From an uncultured Prevotellaceae bacterium (GTDB taxonomy: Bacteria > Bacteroidota > Bacteroidia > Bacteroidales > Muribaculaceae), in assembly GCA_946410125.1 (NCBI GenBank), contig CAMJZF010000022.1, positions 1 to 32,125 of the forward strand: a stretch of DNA of 32,125 bases, read 5' to 3'. A program made the translations under genes and the position numbers. Below the pieces are notes generated by a model. It was not told the DNA's origin. It worked only from the letters and a program-made list of their open reading frames with translations, and did not search any database. Every line of letters begins with the position of its first letter. Positions within the stretch are counted from its first letter, which is position 1. Shown here in pieces: positions 15,060-22,182 of the stretch.

Positions 15060-17387
15060 TTATTTCTCCTTGCCGTAGCCGTAGCCATAACCAGCCGAGA
15101 GGCGTGGGTTACTGTCGTTGAGCACCACGGCGGCATTGTTAAACTGCTTGCGTGCAACCACATCGTTGAAGTACTTGACGAGGTTGCGACGGGTGTGGTT
15201 GGCACGGGTGACAAAGAGTGTTGTGTCGCCAAACTTAGCCAGCGAGAATGTGTCGCTCACCATTGCTATTGGTGCCGAGTCGATGATGATGATGTCGAAT
15301 CTTTCACGCAGCTGGTCAATGAGTTGCGGTGTGCGCTCTCCAAGAAGCAATTCCGAGGGGTTGGGAGGTACCGGACCTGCCACAATCACGTTGAGGTTCT
15401 CAACATCGGGAACTTTTTGAGTGATTTGCTCTATTGTTATGTCAGAATTAGACAAGAAGTTGGTCACACCTGGATTCATTTTAAGATTTAGCATGTTGGC
15501 AAGCTGCGGGCTGCGGATGTCCATTCCCACAAGAGCCACCTTCTTGCCAAGCAGCGCAAATGAAGATGCAAGGTTGGTACTTATAAACGACTTGCCCTCA
15601 CCACTGATAGAAGAAGTGACAAGCACCACTTTGTCGTCTTTCTTTGTCATGAGGAACTGAACGTTGTTGCGCAGCAGGCGGAACAGTTCGACAATCGACG
15701 AGGTCTTTCCTGGCTTGACAACCAGTGAGTCGTGGTGGCGATTGTGGCATATCTCTCCCAAGACGGGTGACTTGGTGAGGTCTTGCAATTCGTCTTGAGT
15801 GGTGAACTTGGTGGTAAACAGGCTCTTCAGGTAGAGGAAGAGAATGGGCAGCATCAATCCTGCTATCAGCGCAACGAGCAGCACCACGGGGATGTTGGGT
15901 GCTACCGGCTTGCTCTTGGCATAGGCATGGTCAACGATTTTGCCCTTTGGCGTGGTGGCGGCAAGAACAAGCGCATTCTCTTCACGCTTTTGCAACAGGA
16001 ATGTGTAGAGGGAATTCTGGATGCCTTGCTCGCGGTAGAGGGAGCGTATTTCCCGTTCCTGAGTAGGCACTTGACCCATTTCGCCTTGCGATTGTGCACT
16101 CACTTGATTAGCTTTTTCGATTTGAATCTTCAGCGCATTGAGCGAGTTGTTTACACCTTTGCGTATGGTCTCGCGCATAGCGTTCATCTGCTGGTCAAGT
16201 TCCCTGAGCACCTCGTTGTCATCCTTGGCACTCTTGGCAAGTTCGGCACGACGCATGGCAAGTTCGTTGAAGGCCCTGATGGAACCCGATGCCGCAGTGG
16301 AGTCGGCTTCAAATGGGATGTAGGAGTGTCGATTGCGAGGGTCGCTGATGAAATCGTTGATGAGTCCTATAATGCGATATTTCGACTCAAGGGCTACAAT
16401 TTGGCTTTCGGCTTGCTCTTGGCGGGCAATGCTGGTCTTGGTTTGAATGCCCACATCGGCCATGTTGTGGCTGCGCTTGTAGGCCTCGATTTCAGCCTCA
16501 CTGCCGGTGAGGTCTTTGTAGATAAGTCCTAATCGGTCCTCAATAAACTTGGCTGTATTCAATGCCTGCTCATCTTTCTCCTGTTGTCCACGTTCATTAT
16601 AGAAACGAATCATGGTGTTGAGCATGTCCTTGCCCCGCTTGATGTTAGGAAGATTGATGTCCATGTAAATGGCATTGCTCTTCTTGTTGAGCACCTTAAT
16701 GGTCATGTCTTCCATGATTTTCTCGGTACGCAGCAGGTTGCCTGTAACGTTGGTGCTGATGGTTACTTCTTCGCCGGGCTTGTAAAATTCGGTAGTCCTT
16801 ATCTGGTAGGTGCCGTATGGAGTTCTTACGTTGGTGGGCAGGGTCTGGTCGGTTGCCGTGGCAAGAGTCTTGAAAAATCCCTTCTTGACATTAATGTCGG
16901 CTTTGCCGTCTTCTTTGATTTTCACCTTGAACGTCATGCCAATCGAGAGGGTGTCGAAGAGTTGCTCAGGAGCATCAATTTCGATAGGAGAATCTTTATA
17001 CAGTTCTTTCCTGTTTAAGAAACTCTTGCGCTCGGTGTACAGGCGGTTGAGCTTGAGGTCCTTGACCATCTTGTTGCAGATGTCTTGTGAAGCCATGACA
17101 ACTACTTCGTCGTCAACGCTTGCACCACCACCGCCTATCGAAAGACTCTTTAGCAACGAGGCACCGGCACTGCTGGCATCGTCGTCTTGTGCAACGAGAA
17201 CTGTCGACATTACAAGGTATTTTGGCTGTACGTACTGCAAGTACACTATCGCAAGACCTATGCATGCGATAAGTGAAAGCACAAAGAGCCACCAGTATCG
17301 TTTATATTTATTGAAAAGACCTCCCATGTCGATTATTTTCTCGCCCTGGGAATTGTTGATGTTATTCTCGTAGGATTTGTTACTCAT
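15060..17387 (-). CDS. wzc: Polysaccharide co-polymerase with tyrosine autokinase domain (Wzc-like)
   Basis: 775 residues. A cytoplasmic N-terminus is followed by the first membrane helix (about 34-51), a periplasmic Wzz-type domain with long coiled-coil/GNVR region to about 480, and a second helix (about 500-520, VVLLVALIAGLMLPILFLYL). The cytoplasmic BY-kinase domain has Walker A SGEGKS at 595-600, Walker A' VGMDIR at 620-625 and Walker B ending at D703 (IIIIDSAP). The tail is a short alternating GYGYGYG with Tyr 767, 769 and 771, the expected autophosphorylation cluster. Wzc controls chain length and polymer export through cycles of phosphorylation, docking to Wza. No separate phosphatase gene is in the window. 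The wza gene precedes it by 44 nt. Confidence 0.95.
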   Translation of the reverse strand: MSNKSYENNINNSQGEKIIDMGGLFNKYKRYWWLFVLSLIACIGLAIVYLQYVQPKYLVMSTVLVAQDDDASSAGASLLKSLSIGGGGASVDDEVVVMASQDICNKMVKDLKLNRLYTERKSFLNRKELYKDSPIEIDAPEQLFDTLSIGMTFKVKIKEDGKADINVKKGFFKTLATATDQTLPTNVRTPYGTYQIRTTEFYKPGEEVTISTNVTGNLLRTEKIMEDMTIKVLNKKSNAIYMDINLPNIKRGKDMLNTMIRFYNERGQQEKDEQALNTAKFIEDRLGLIYKDLTGSEAEIEAYKRSHNMADVGIQTKTSIARQEQAESQIVALESKYRIIGLINDFISDPRNRHSYIPFEADSTAASGSIRAFNELAMRRAELAKSAKDDNEVLRELDQQMNAMRETIRKGVNNSLNALKIQIEKANQVSAQSQGEMGQVPTQEREIRSLYREQGIQNSLYTFLLQKREENALVLAATTPKGKIVDHAYAKSKPVAPNIPVVLLVALIAGLMLPILFLYLKSLFTTKFTTQDELQDLTKSPVLGEICHNRHHDSLVVKPGKTSSIVELFRLLRNNVQFLMTKKDDKVVLVTSSISGEGKSFISTNLASSFALLGKKVALVGMDIRSPQLANMLNLKMNPGVTNFLSNSDITIEQITQKVPDVENLNVIVAGPVPPNPSELLLGERTPQLIDQLRERFDIIIIDSAPIAMVSDTFSLAKFGDTTLFVTRANHTRRNLVKYFNDVVARKQFNNAAVVLNDSNPRLSAGYGYGYGKEK

Positions 17388-17431
17388 GTCGCGTTTGGTG
17401 AAAATGATGCCTGAAGTGGGTTGCCGATGGG

Positions 17432-18241
17432 TTATTTAACTGCCAGTGCGATAACCAATGAAGTCACTATTGATACTGCTCCCATGATGGTAGAAATTAC
17501 TGAGAGCTTGAATGCGTTGTTTTGATTATACTTGGAGTTGTCGATGCGTATTTGGTTAGGTTCGACATATACAACGTCGTTTTGCTGAAGGTAGAAATAT
17601 GGCGAAGCAAAAATGTTGCTGTCGGCAAGGTTCATGCGGTGATAGGTCTGCTTGCCTCCTTCTTCACGGATGACCAACACATTGCCACGCTCGCCAAACT
17701 CGGTCAAATCGCCTGCCGAGCTCAAGGCATCGAGCAAAGTGAATCGCTCGCTGTCAACACGAATTCGGTGGGGATTTTTTACTTCTCCCATTACGTTGAT
17801 ATAGAACCCCAACAGTTCAACTCTCACGAATGGGTCTTTGACAGTCTGGCTCACTCGGGTAGTGATCATCTGTTCGATTTCTTTAGCGGTCTTGCCCAAC
17901 ACGTTAATCCTGCCAAGAACGGGCATTACAATGTCGCCTTCCTTGTTGACTATGTAGGTTTGCCGGCGGGGATTGGATTGCGTGCTCATGTCACCGCGGC
18001 GAGCTGCATTGTCTTGCGGCTGGTTGAACATCGCCGTTGCTTCGGGAACGGCCGACGACACTGTTATCAACAACTCATCGTCGGGAACTATTTTTATGTC
18101 ATAGCCCGAGCCTTGTGGCATGACCCCACTGGGGGAGTCTCCCAGGTTGCGGAAGTAGGAGAGAGTGTTCTCGGTAGCAGTCTTACAGCTTGTGAATGCA
18201 AGCAACATGGCTGCAAGTATTATTAAATTTTTAATCTTCAT
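17432..18241 (-). CDS. wza: Polysaccharide export outer-membrane lipoprotein (Wza-like)
   Basis: 269 residues. A lipoprotein signal ends at C19 (LLAFTSCK). The poly-export domain begins near 45 (YDIKIVPDDELLITVSSAVPE) and an SLBB-type beta-grasp region follows from about 150 (FYINVMGEVKNPHRI ... LLDALSSAGDLTEFG). The C-terminus ends with a hydrophobic helix (about 248-268, VISTIMGAVSIVTSLVIALA). In this family such a helix can insert in the outer membrane, as in E. coli Wza; an inner-membrane role is also possible in Bacteroidetes. It forms the export channel for the polymer together with Wzc. It is shorter than E. coli Wza, as is usual for Bacteroidetes versions. Confidence 0.92.
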   Translation of the reverse strand: MKIKNLIILAAMLLAFTSCKTATENTLSYFRNLGDSPSGVMPQGSGYDIKIVPDDELLITVSSAVPEATAMFNQPQDNAARRGDMSTQSNPRRQTYIVNKEGDIVMPVLGRINVLGKTAKEIEQMITTRVSQTVKDPFVRVELLGFYINVMGEVKNPHRIRVDSERFTLLDALSSAGDLTEFGERGNVLVIREEGGKQTYHRMNLADSNIFASPYFYLQQNDVVYVEPNQIRIDNSKYNQNNAFKLSVISTIMGAVSIVTSLVIALAVK

Positions 18242-18290
18242 CTTTTTATGTGATATATATATTTATAAATTAACGTTTGTCCTGCTTCTA

Positions 18291-19730
18291 TTATTGTTTG
18301 TTGTAGCCTGTTTTTTGAAGTATTTTGCCTATTAGTTCCTCGCGGGTCCCTTTTGGTATGGAATAATATGATAAAATGCAGGCGGCAATCATGTAAACAA
18401 TCAATCCCCACCAGGCGTCGACCAGGTAGAATGGAATTGCCCCGATAGGTATTAGCACAGCAGCAATAATGGAGCTGGTGTAGAGCGACAGTTTGAAGTA
18501 TCTTTTCATGTCATGGAGTCGGTAGATGAAAAGTACTAAATAGGTGATGATTGATGTGATGATGGCTCCATAAACACCAATATACTTGACAAGCACAAGG
18601 TTGCACACAAGATTCACAACCGCCGCAAGGAAAATAGCCGGCAGTGTGCGGGGCGTATCCTTGGCACACTGATAGCCCATGTCGAAAAATGCCGATAGGG
18701 CAAAAATCACCGCCGAAATGCCCATGGGATATAGATAGTTGACACTTTCTTGATAGTTGGCATCAACAATTACAGGATAAAACAGTTTCAGGGTGAAGGT
18801 GTAGGCGGTGAGCAGGATTGCGAGCACTCCAATGTAGGTGTTGAACATCTTGGAGAAGAACTTGTCCCGGTCTTGACTGTTATACTGCAAGATGGCGGTT
18901 TCTTGCCATGCTTGATAGAATATGGTTGAAAGTGTGAGGATAATGCCATTGAAGCGGAAGGCTACGGCATAGATCCCATTTGCGTCAATGCCAACGAAGT
19001 GGTTTATGAACCATCGGTCGCTGCTGCCCGTAAGCCACCAGCACAATGAGCCGGGCAGCAATGGAAGTGAATATTTGAGTATGTCGCGGCCCGCCTTGCC
19101 AAGGTCGATGTTAAACTTGAAATAAGTGGCAAAGATGTGCAATTTAAGCTCAAGAAACATTATTGCCACAAGCCGGGCAAGGATGTTGGCAAGGAAAATG
19201 CCTTTAATGCCTAAGCCGGCAAAAGCCACCAGCACAATGCTGAACACCCCAATTCCTATCGACGAGATGATGCCTGCCGCCACAAAGTCTTTGTTGTTGC
19301 CAAGTCCGCGGGCCACTTGGGTTATGACTTCAAAAAACGACATCGCCAGCAGCAGTAACAGGCAATACCACAAGTAGCCTATGCTGGTGAACATTGCCAG
19401 CAGGAATGTAGCCACGAGCGACACCATCACGCTTGTCAACAGCGTGCGGTAAATAAAGGTTATGATCTTGCTGCGCTCTCTTTGGTCCTGGGTTTCGAGA
19501 AGGAAACGAAATGCCCCGTCACGCAATTGAAGGGTTGCCAGTGGCATGATGAGAAAAATCACTGTCAGGCACAGGTCGTAGTAGCCAAAGTCGCCGGTGT
19601 TCTTCACAAAGAAGGTGTACAGGGGCACCATCGCAAATGTGATGATCTTAGATCCCAAATTTCCGATGGCATAAATGCCCAAGTCTTTCAAGAACTTAGA
19701 CGATCGCTCTTGTGTCTTATCTTGTGTCAA
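18291..19730 (-). CDS. wzx: Polysaccharide flippase (Wzx/PST family)
   Basis: 479 residues from the proposed TTG start, with about 12-14 hydrophobic segments. The opening FLKDLGIYAIGNLGSKIITF is typical of Wzx/MATE-like polysaccharide transporters. It would flip undecaprenyl-linked repeat units to the periplasm. Start choice: an in-frame ATG lies at 19799, but a perfect -7 box occupies 19756-19763, downstream of it, so that ATG would not be on the message. TTG at 19730 (or CTG at 19733) follows an A-rich leader of about 20 nt and keeps the cytoplasmic N-terminus (TQDKTQERSSKF). It is first gene of the six-gene operon wzx-wza-wzc-wzy-MBOAT-SGNH. Product call is strong; start is inferred. Confidence 0.9.
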   Translation of the reverse strand: MTQDKTQERSSKFLKDLGIYAIGNLGSKIITFAMVPLYTFFVKNTGDFGYYDLCLTVIFLIMPLATLQLRDGAFRFLLETQDQRERSKIITFIYRTLLTSVMVSLVATFLLAMFTSIGYLWYCLLLLLAMSFFEVITQVARGLGNNKDFVAAGIISSIGIGVFSIVLVAFAGLGIKGIFLANILARLVAIMFLELKLHIFATYFKFNIDLGKAGRDILKYSLPLLPGSLCWWLTGSSDRWFINHFVGIDANGIYAVAFRFNGIILTLSTIFYQAWQETAILQYNSQDRDKFFSKMFNTYIGVLAILLTAYTFTLKLFYPVIVDANYQESVNYLYPMGISAVIFALSAFFDMGYQCAKDTPRTLPAIFLAAVVNLVCNLVLVKYIGVYGAIITSIITYLVLFIYRLHDMKRYFKLSLYTSSIIAAVLIPIGAIPFYLVDAWWGLIVYMIAACILSYYSIPKGTREELIGKILQKTGYNKQ

Positions 19731-19755
19731 CAGTGTCTTATTTTTATAAGCGGTG

Positions 19756-19763
19756 CAAAGATA
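19756..19763 (-). promoter_or_regulatory. -7 promoter box (TATCTTTG) for the wzx operon
   Basis: Minus strand TATCTTTG followed by C, an exact consensus match, placing transcription start near 19750. It is the likely promoter of the whole wzx-to-SGNH operon. No UpxY-like gene or obvious inverted repeats for promoter inversion were seen around it. Confidence 0.7.
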
Positions 19764-19871
19764 CGCAGTTTTTTTTAGATTTATCGGTCTTGACGGCAAA
19801 AAAGCAATATCTAAAACGGAACTATATCGAATAAAAAGCCATGAAATATCTGATTGTAAATAAAAAATATA

Positions 19872-19879
19872 TATTTTTG
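19872..19879 (+). promoter_or_regulatory. -7 promoter box (TATTTTTG) for the acyltransferase gene
   Basis: TATTTTTG lies inside the longer open frame that starts at 19841 and 31 nt before ATG 19910. It therefore favours 19910 as the true start. Confidence 0.6.
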
Positions 19880-19909
19880 CACCAGCGTTACGTTAAGTTT
19901 TGTTTCGGT

Positions 19910-20965
19910 ATGACGATATTAAGTGACGAGTATGTAAAGCACAACAGCGGAGCAATTGACCTGCTGAAATTAGTACTGGCGATATTAGTGGTAGGCATTC
20001 ACACCACGCCGATGGGTTTTGGGTGCCGACCATTGTTCCGTGTAGGCGTTCCGCTGTTTTTCATGATTTCGTCCTATCTGTTTTTCCTCAAGCAGGGGAC
20101 TTGCGCAACGGCCCTTGAGCGCAGGAGGCAGCTGGTGAGGAGCGTGAGGCGCATCATGAAGCTGTATCTCTTTTGGTTCGTAATACTGTTGCCTGTAACG
20201 TTGCGAATAAGGTTTTTCTCGAAACAGCAAGACTTTGATATATGGGTCGACGGTGTGCAAAGGTTCTTTTTCGACAGCACCTTCTTGGGGTCGTGGTATC
20301 TGATGGCATTGGTTATAGGCATTGCCGCCGTGTGGTTCTTAAGCGAGAAAAGGGTTCATGATATTTGGATTTTGGCATTGGGCATTTTATTGTATGTTTT
20401 GTGTTGCATGACCAGCGTTTATCGCCCTCTCGTTGCCAATGTCCCCTGGTTGGAGCAAGTTTTGATACCTTTTGAAACGGTGATATTGTGTCCTCACAAC
20501 AGCTTTGCCGCGGGAATTCTTTTCGTGGCAACCGGAAAGATGCTGGCACAGCGTTCGTTTCACATTCCCAATGCTGTGTTGATAACGATGGCCCTGGCGT
20601 TGACAGTTCTGCTCTATGGTGAGCATTACGTGGTGAAAAGCCTGTGCGTGGTAACCAGTGATGATTGCTATCTCATGCTGCCGCCACTGTGCCTGTGCCT
20701 GCTGGTGCTGGTGGGGCAGAACACCAAGCTAAAACTGAATTTCGACACAAGGCCTCTTAGGGCATGTTCCACAATCGTTTATTGTTCTCACATTTCGGTC
20801 GCTTATTGCCTGAACATTGTGCTCAACCGTTTTGTGGAAAAAGAATCTGCAATTTATTATGTGTTATTATTCTCTGTAACTCTGTCGCTTGCATTGTTGC
20901 TCAGTTATGTTTTGCTGAGGCTTGAAAAGCGTGATTCTCTACATTGGCTCAGGTTCTCTCATTAA
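19910..20965 (+). CDS. Acyltransferase family 3 membrane protein
   Basis: 351 residues with about 10 hydrophobic segments. The first helix has the family arrangement D17-x13-H31 (DLLKLVLAILVVGIH), followed by FRVGVPLFFMISSYLFF, which together mark Acyltransferase_3 (PF01757). These proteins transfer acetyl or other acyl groups to sugars, lipids or peptidoglycan at the inner membrane; OatA, OafB and WcaH-locus acetylases are relatives. The gene is divergent from the wzx operon and stands alone, so it may act on the same polysaccharide as a second, independent acylation system. The start at 19910 is chosen from the promoter at 19872. Confidence 0.86.
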   Translation: MTILSDEYVKHNSGAIDLLKLVLAILVVGIHTTPMGFGCRPLFRVGVPLFFMISSYLFFLKQGTCATALERRRQLVRSVRRIMKLYLFWFVILLPVTLRIRFFSKQQDFDIWVDGVQRFFFDSTFLGSWYLMALVIGIAAVWFLSEKRVHDIWILALGILLYVLCCMTSVYRPLVANVPWLEQVLIPFETVILCPHNSFAAGILFVATGKMLAQRSFHIPNAVLITMALALTVLLYGEHYVVKSLCVVTSDDCYLMLPPLCLCLLVLVGQNTKLKLNFDTRPLRACSTIVYCSHISVAYCLNIVLNRFVEKESAIYYVLLFSVTLSLALLLSYVLLRLEKRDSLHWLRFSH

Positions 20966-20995
20966 TTCAAGTATAGGAAGTAACCGAACCTTGAA

Positions 20996-21038
20996 GGTTT
21001 AACGGTTAACGGTTACAGGTTAACGGTTACAGGGTTAA
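20996..21038. repeat. Heptamer repeat array, GGTTAAC/GGTTACA family
   Basis: GGTTTAAC (8 nt), then units in 7-base register: GGTTAAC, GGTTACA, GGTTAAC, GGTTACA, GGGTTAA. It lies in the gap between the convergent acyltransferase and glutaminyl cyclase genes and joins directly to the next array. Confidence 0.75.
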
Positions 21039-21041
21039 TTG

Positions 21042-21076
21042 TGCATTGTGCATTATGCATTATGCATTATGAATTA
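21042..21076. repeat. Heptamer repeat array, TGCATTR family (5 units)
   Basis: TGCATTG, three TGCATTA and TGAATTA in perfect 7-base register. The same family recurs at 22085-22182 and 31360-31394. Confidence 0.75.
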
Positions 21077-21110
21077 AAAACTAAAAACTGATTACTGACA
21101 ACTAATAACT
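21076..21110. repeat. Heptamer repeat array, NNNNACT family (5 units)
   Basis: AAAAACT twice, GATTACT, GACAACT, AATAACT in perfect 7-base register. The array overlaps the 3' end of the minus-strand glutaminyl cyclase gene: the stop codon (21102-21104) and the last codons lie in it. Confidence 0.7.
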
Positions 21111-22070
21111 GTAGATGACATTGGCTACGGTTTGCCCCACTGCTTTGAGCACTCCCTTGTCAATCCAGTGCAGCGTGTCGTCGATAGTGTGCCATCCTGC
21201 AAAGAAACCTGTGTCGCTGTCTTGACGTGTATCGATAATGTCGATACACTGGATTCCCATCTTATTGACTACGATATGATCGTCGGTGATGGCACCGCCC
21301 AGATTGCTGTCAAAGTAGTTGCCATAGCCACTCTCACGGGCGATATTCCACACCTCATTGACTACGCTTGGAGCATATTGCATCGACATGATTTCCTTAC
21401 CAAACCGGGCGCCTTTAGCTCCCACCATGTCAAGGAGTATTCCAAACCGTGCCGAATAGCCTGTTACATGAGGATTCTTTGCCCAGTATTGAGTGCCCAG
21501 AGCCCAGGAGTCCTCGTTTTCATTCTCTCCCCAATCTTCGGCATCAACAAGCAAGATGTCAACACCTATGTTTGGACGGTTGTCTTTCATGATGTGGGCC
21601 AGTTCCAGCAATACTGCCACTCCGCTGGCGGCATCGTTGGCTCCCATCACTGGCTCTTTGCGCTTGGCGGGGTCGGGGTCATTGTCAGCCCAGGGACGGC
21701 AGTCCCAGTGGGCGAGCAGCAAGATGCGGTTATCGCTGGCGGGATTGAAGGAGCCTATAAAATTCTTGATATTTAGCGTCTTGCCATCAAATGTGGTAAC
21801 CTGTGCTTCCTGCACGATAACGCTGTCGCAAGTCTCGCTGAGCGACTGTTCGAGCCATTGTGCACACTTGCTGTGGGCGGGTGTGCCAGGCACGCGAGGC
21901 CCGAAATCGCACTGGGTTTTCACAAGGTTGTAGGCATTGTCGCCACTGAAATCAACGGTGACGGTTGCGGTTGTGCTTTCACTCGATGCGCTGCTGTCGC
22001 TCGCCTGCTGTTGTGACTTGCAACTCAAGAGGGCAACTAAAGCTAAAGATAAGAAAAGAATAAATCGCAT
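21102..22070 (-). CDS. Glutaminyl cyclase, M28-fold zinc lipoprotein
   Basis: 322 residues from ATG 22070. A short lipoprotein signal ends at C17 (ALLSCKS), then a low-complexity S/T/Q linker. The M28/glutaminyl-cyclase fold follows: AHWDCRPWADNDPD (120-133), zinc ligand D146 in GANDAASG, the acidic pair E178-D179 (DAEDWG), SWALGTQYWAK (188-198), DDH at 263-265, and W293-H294 (GWHTIDD), the equivalent of the Trp-His pair of animal glutaminyl cyclases. It converts N-terminal glutamine of exported proteins to pyroglutamate in the periplasm. Plain aminopeptidase activity is less likely given WHT. An alternative ATG at 22088 lies in the heptamer array and would add six residues before the signal. 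Its stop is inside another heptamer array. Confidence 0.88.
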   Translation of the reverse strand: MRFILFLSLALVALLSCKSQQQASDSSASSESTTATVTVDFSGDNAYNLVKTQCDFGPRVPGTPAHSKCAQWLEQSLSETCDSVIVQEAQVTTFDGKTLNIKNFIGSFNPASDNRILLLAHWDCRPWADNDPDPAKRKEPVMGANDAASGVAVLLELAHIMKDNRPNIGVDILLVDAEDWGENENEDSWALGTQYWAKNPHVTGYSARFGILLDMVGAKGARFGKEIMSMQYAPSVVNEVWNIARESGYGNYFDSNLGGAITDDHIVVNKMGIQCIDIIDTRQDSDTGFFAGWHTIDDTLHWIDKGVLKAVGQTVANVIYSY

Positions 22071-22084
22071 GTGATATAAATAGA

Positions 22085-22182
22085 GCATTAAGAATTATGC
22101 GTTATGCATTATGAATTGTGCATTATGAATTGTGCATTATGCATTGTGCATTATGCATTGTGCATTGTGCATTGTGCATTAA
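22085..22182. repeat. Heptamer repeat array, GCATTRT family (14 units)
   Basis: Fourteen consecutive units in unbroken 7-base register: mostly GCATTAT and GCATTGT, with GAATTAT, GAATTGT, GCGTTAT and terminal GCATTAA variants. The array fills nearly the whole gap between the nadB stop (22183) and the glutaminyl cyclase start (22070), and begins at the base after the nadB stop codon. Confidence 0.85.

Larger units (their letters stand above)
5039..20965. other. Surface/exopolysaccharide biosynthesis and export locus
   Basis: Contiguous block of Wzx/Wza/Wzc/Wzy-like, MBOAT, SGNH, two GT4, one GT2, radical SAM, CotH-family, beta-helix and acyltransferase-3 genes, in at least five transcription units. 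It has the full Wzy-dependent export set but lacks a priming transferase and sugar-nucleotide genes, which must lie elsewhere. The CotH-family gene just below 5039 belongs to the same block. Confidence 0.82.

Noticed and set aside
15783-16532. Plus-strand open frame opposite wzc
   Set aside because: Shadow of wzc's third-position bias; no domain.
19764-19871. Invertible capsule promoter as in Bacteroides
   Set aside because: No long inverted repeats flanking the wzx or acyltransferase promoters and no invertase or UpxY/UpxZ gene were seen.
22085-22182. Possible CRISPR array
   Set aside because: Units are 7 nt with no spacers; no cas genes nearby.
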